In this document: positions 6,693-7,871 of the stretch, piece by piece
Numbering within the stretch: position 1 is the first letter of the stretch
How the letters are laid out: each line of letters begins with the position of its first letter
Assembly: GCA_013042255.1 (NCBI GenBank)
Contig: JABDQK010000245.1
Location: forward strand, 1 to 7,871
Source: Flavobacteriaceae bacterium
GTDB taxonomy: Bacteria; Bacteroidota; Bacteroidia; Flavobacteriales; Flavobacteriaceae
Reading direction: 5' to 3'
DNA: 7,871 nucleotides
Made by a program: the position numbers and the translations under genes
The notes under the pieces: generated by a model
Database searches by the model: none
Told to the model about the DNA's origin: nothing
Seen by the model: only the letters and a program-made list of their open reading frames with translations

Positions 6693-6744
6693 GGTTTCTA
6701 TAATTTATATAATTACATAATGAGGATGTAAAAATCCATTGACC

Positions 6745-6775
6745 TAAAGGTAGGATCATTGCATAAGTTGAGCAA
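6745..6775 (-). promoter_or_regulatory. Candidate promoter of the lipoprotein gene
   Basis: On the minus strand TTG (6775-6773) is followed after 20 bases by TACCTTTA (6752-6745). This fits the Bacteroidota pattern TTG-N17-23-TAnnTTTG except for the last base. Transcription would start near 6738, giving a leader of about 45 bases. The spacer overlaps an inverted repeat. The match is imperfect and the start unmapped. Confidence 0.4.
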
Positions 6776-6779
6776 TGAT
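6755..6779. repeat. 8-bp inverted repeat, operator-like, within the promoter
   Basis: ATCATTGC (6755-6762) and GCAATGAT (6772-6779) form a perfect inverted repeat with a 9-base spacer. Outside it TGACC (6740-6744) and GGTCA (6783-6787) form a second, outer inverted pair. The inner repeat covers the -33 element and most of the spacer of the candidate lipoprotein promoter, where a dimeric repressor could bind. It has no T run and so does not look like a terminator. Confidence 0.45.
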
Positions 6780-6946
6780 ATTGGTCATTCAACAACCGAG
6801 AAGTGTAGTAAAAGATAATAGCTCAATCCATTTTGGAATTTCAATGCAAGTTTTATCGAAATCTCGTACAAATAATAAGACACTATTAATGAGAATAAGA
6901 ATTACAATTCTGAAGTGCAATTTTCACCTAAGGAATAAACACAAAT

Positions 6947-6980
6947 AAAGCCCTTTATTAACAGTTGCATAAAGGGCTTT
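6947..6980 (-). terminator. Intrinsic terminator of the susD-type gene
   Basis: AAAGCCCTTTAT (6947-6958) pairs perfectly with ATAAAGGGCTTT (6969-6980), a 12-bp stem with a 10-base loop. On the minus strand the stem ends GGGCTTT and continues ATTTGTGTTTATT, so it is T-rich in the right direction. It begins 40 bases after the stop of the gene at 7021 and closes that transcription unit. Confidence 0.8.
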
Positions 6981-7020
6981 ACTACTAGCTAAATCAAACA
7001 ATTATAGCTTAAAATGAGAT

Positions 7021-7871
7021 TTAATTCTGATCACCCGGACCTAAATTAGGATTGGCATCAATTTCAGCCTGTGGGATCTTAAAGATCCAGGCGTCGTTAA
7101 CAGAAGGTCGTTCAACCTGATATGCCTGCTGATACAGAATCTCTGAAGCACCTGAGCCACCATCAGCAGCATGGTCAATACCTTCATCCCATCGAATTTT
7201 ATCGGTGTATCCAAATCCTTCTCCCCATAGCTCCAGGCCTCTTTGAAATTTGATATGGTCCATCAAAGCCTGTTGAGTATTGTATATATTGACATCGTAT
7301 GCACTATCTCTTTCACTGCCAAGAGGGTCCAGGGCAGCCTGGGCTCCTGGAATGTCATTTAACATGGCTCTTGCTTCAGCCTCAATTAAATACATCTCTG
7401 AAGTACGCATGTAAATAACGTCATCAGGATCTATAGAACCTGGGTTCTTATTTTTGAGCTTAAAGTGCATATAAGGATGCAGATTAAACCTGGAAGTAAG
7501 ACCGTAAGTGGCATACAGTTCTGCTACTCTGGCATCAAACACAGCTTCGTCTGTGTAATTCGGGTCGTTTCCGAAACCTCCCTCTCCATTGGCTGCTGAG
7601 GAGTTGGTATTAGGCGCGTCGACTATAAATGCTTTCTTCCTGTAATCAGTATCAGGGGTTGCATCAATCAGCCTTCGGTCTGCAATCTTAGGATTATTCC
7701 TAATCTGACTTCCGTTAAAGGTGTTACTTGCCAAGTAGAAATAGGAACGGAAGAAGGTAGTTTCAGCATCAATGACATTTGATCCCCAAATCACTTCAGA
7801 AAGATTATTGGTATTAAATCCGGAAAGCCAATCGGCTTCGTTCATTAAAGGAAAACCATCTCTTGCCAGTA
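7021..7871 (-). CDS. RagB/SusD family outer-membrane glycan-binding lipoprotein, C-terminal part
   Basis: This is the C-terminal 283 residues or so of a SusD-type protein, the surface lipoprotein that caps a SusC TonB-dependent transporter and captures glycans or other nutrients. The frame stays open upstream of the ATG at 7845 to the window edge (…LARDGFPL before MNEADWL), so that ATG is internal and the real start lies outside; full proteins are usually about 500 residues. Diagnostic segments are YMRTSEMYLIEAEARAML (TPR helix), FQRGLELWGEGFGYTDKIRW (the conserved ER-EL-GEG region), and the terminal WIFKIPQAEIDANPNL. The partner susC gene would be expected upstream, beyond the right edge. 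The stop is followed by a strong terminator, so this is the last gene of its unit. The substrate cannot be told from this part. Confidence 0.95.
   Translation of the reverse strand, partial: LARDGFPLMNEADWLSGFNTNNLSEVIWGSNVIDAETTFFRSYFYLASNTFNGSQIRNNPKIADRRLIDATPDTDYRKKAFIVDAPNTNSSAANGEGGFGNDPNYTDEAVFDARVAELYATYGLTSRFNLHPYMHFKLKNKNPGSIDPDDVIYMRTSEMYLIEAEARAMLNDIPGAQAALDPLGSERDSAYDVNIYNTQQALMDHIKFQRGLELWGEGFGYTDKIRWDEGIDHAADGGSGASEILYQQAYQVERPSVNDAWIFKIPQAEIDANPNLGPGDQN

Larger units (their letters stand above)
6693..7020. other. 328-base non-coding stretch between lipoprotein and susD-type gene
   Basis: No credible gene is seen on either strand. From the left it holds the 5' leader and promoter candidate of the lipoprotein gene (6693-6779), with an inverted repeat in the promoter. 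Next is an AT-rich stretch (about 6790-6940) in which I find only a short palindrome, AGAATT-AC-AATTCT, at 6898-6911. Last is the terminator hairpin of the susD-type gene (6947-6980). A minus-strand reading frame at 6795-6607 overlaps the lipoprotein gene and looks like a chance frame. Confidence 0.7.

Noticed and set aside
6607..6795. Small minus-strand frame upstream of and overlapping the lipoprotein
   Set aside because: It overlaps the lipoprotein signal peptide in another frame and would start beyond the inferred transcription start near 6738.
7021..7845. Complete 274-aa protein starting at the ATG at 7845
   Set aside because: The frame stays open to the window edge and SusD proteins are about 500 residues long, so this ATG is internal and the gene is truncated by the window.

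Overview
The window looks like chromosomal DNA of a marine-type flavobacterium (Bacteroidota, Flavobacteriia). The reasons are a SusD/RagB protein, a lipoprotein with a flavobacterial-style signal, DUF3822 and DUF4126 family proteins, a short RecD-like helicase, promoter candidates of the Bacteroidota type (TTTG, then TAnnTTTG) and an absence of clear Shine-Dalgarno sequences. All assignments come from reading motifs and remembered family features; no search was run.

Layout. At the left edge two genes run leftwards: a membrane-anchored protein of unknown function (100-750) and, overlapping its end by 23 bases in another frame, the first 40 codons of a DUF3822 gene (122 down to the window edge). 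A 102-base divergent region carries back-to-back promoter candidates. Rightwards from 853 there is a tight gene series: RecD/Dda-like helicase, DUF4126 membrane protein, kdsB, HAD phosphatase, and an iron-type alcohol dehydrogenase that I read as KdnB. Spacings are 34, 22, -10 and 7 bases. After 85 bases comes a short PlsC-like acyltransferase (5551-6093), and a hairpin with T tracts on both sides (6092-6135) ends the series. Facing it is a leftward lipoprotein gene (6180-6692). A 328-base non-coding stretch (6693-7020) holds its upstream region with an operator-like inverted repeat, and the terminator of the last gene. That gene is the 3' part of a susD-type gene, which runs off the right edge.

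How the genes fit together. The most informative block is kdsB-HAD-kdnB. KdsB activates Kdo, or its 8-amino form, to the CMP-sugar. KdnB in Shewanella oxidises Kdo at C8 so that the aminotransferase KdnA can make 8-amino-Kdo (Kdo8N). Their linkage here, with a HAD phosphatase between them, suggests that this organism makes Kdo8N for its lipopolysaccharide. KdnA is not in the window. The acyltransferase just downstream may also serve envelope lipid synthesis, but that is only a guess from context. The SusD fragment marks the end of a separate glycan-uptake (SusC/SusD) locus. I saw no tRNA, rRNA, CRISPR array, insertion sequence or phage gene.
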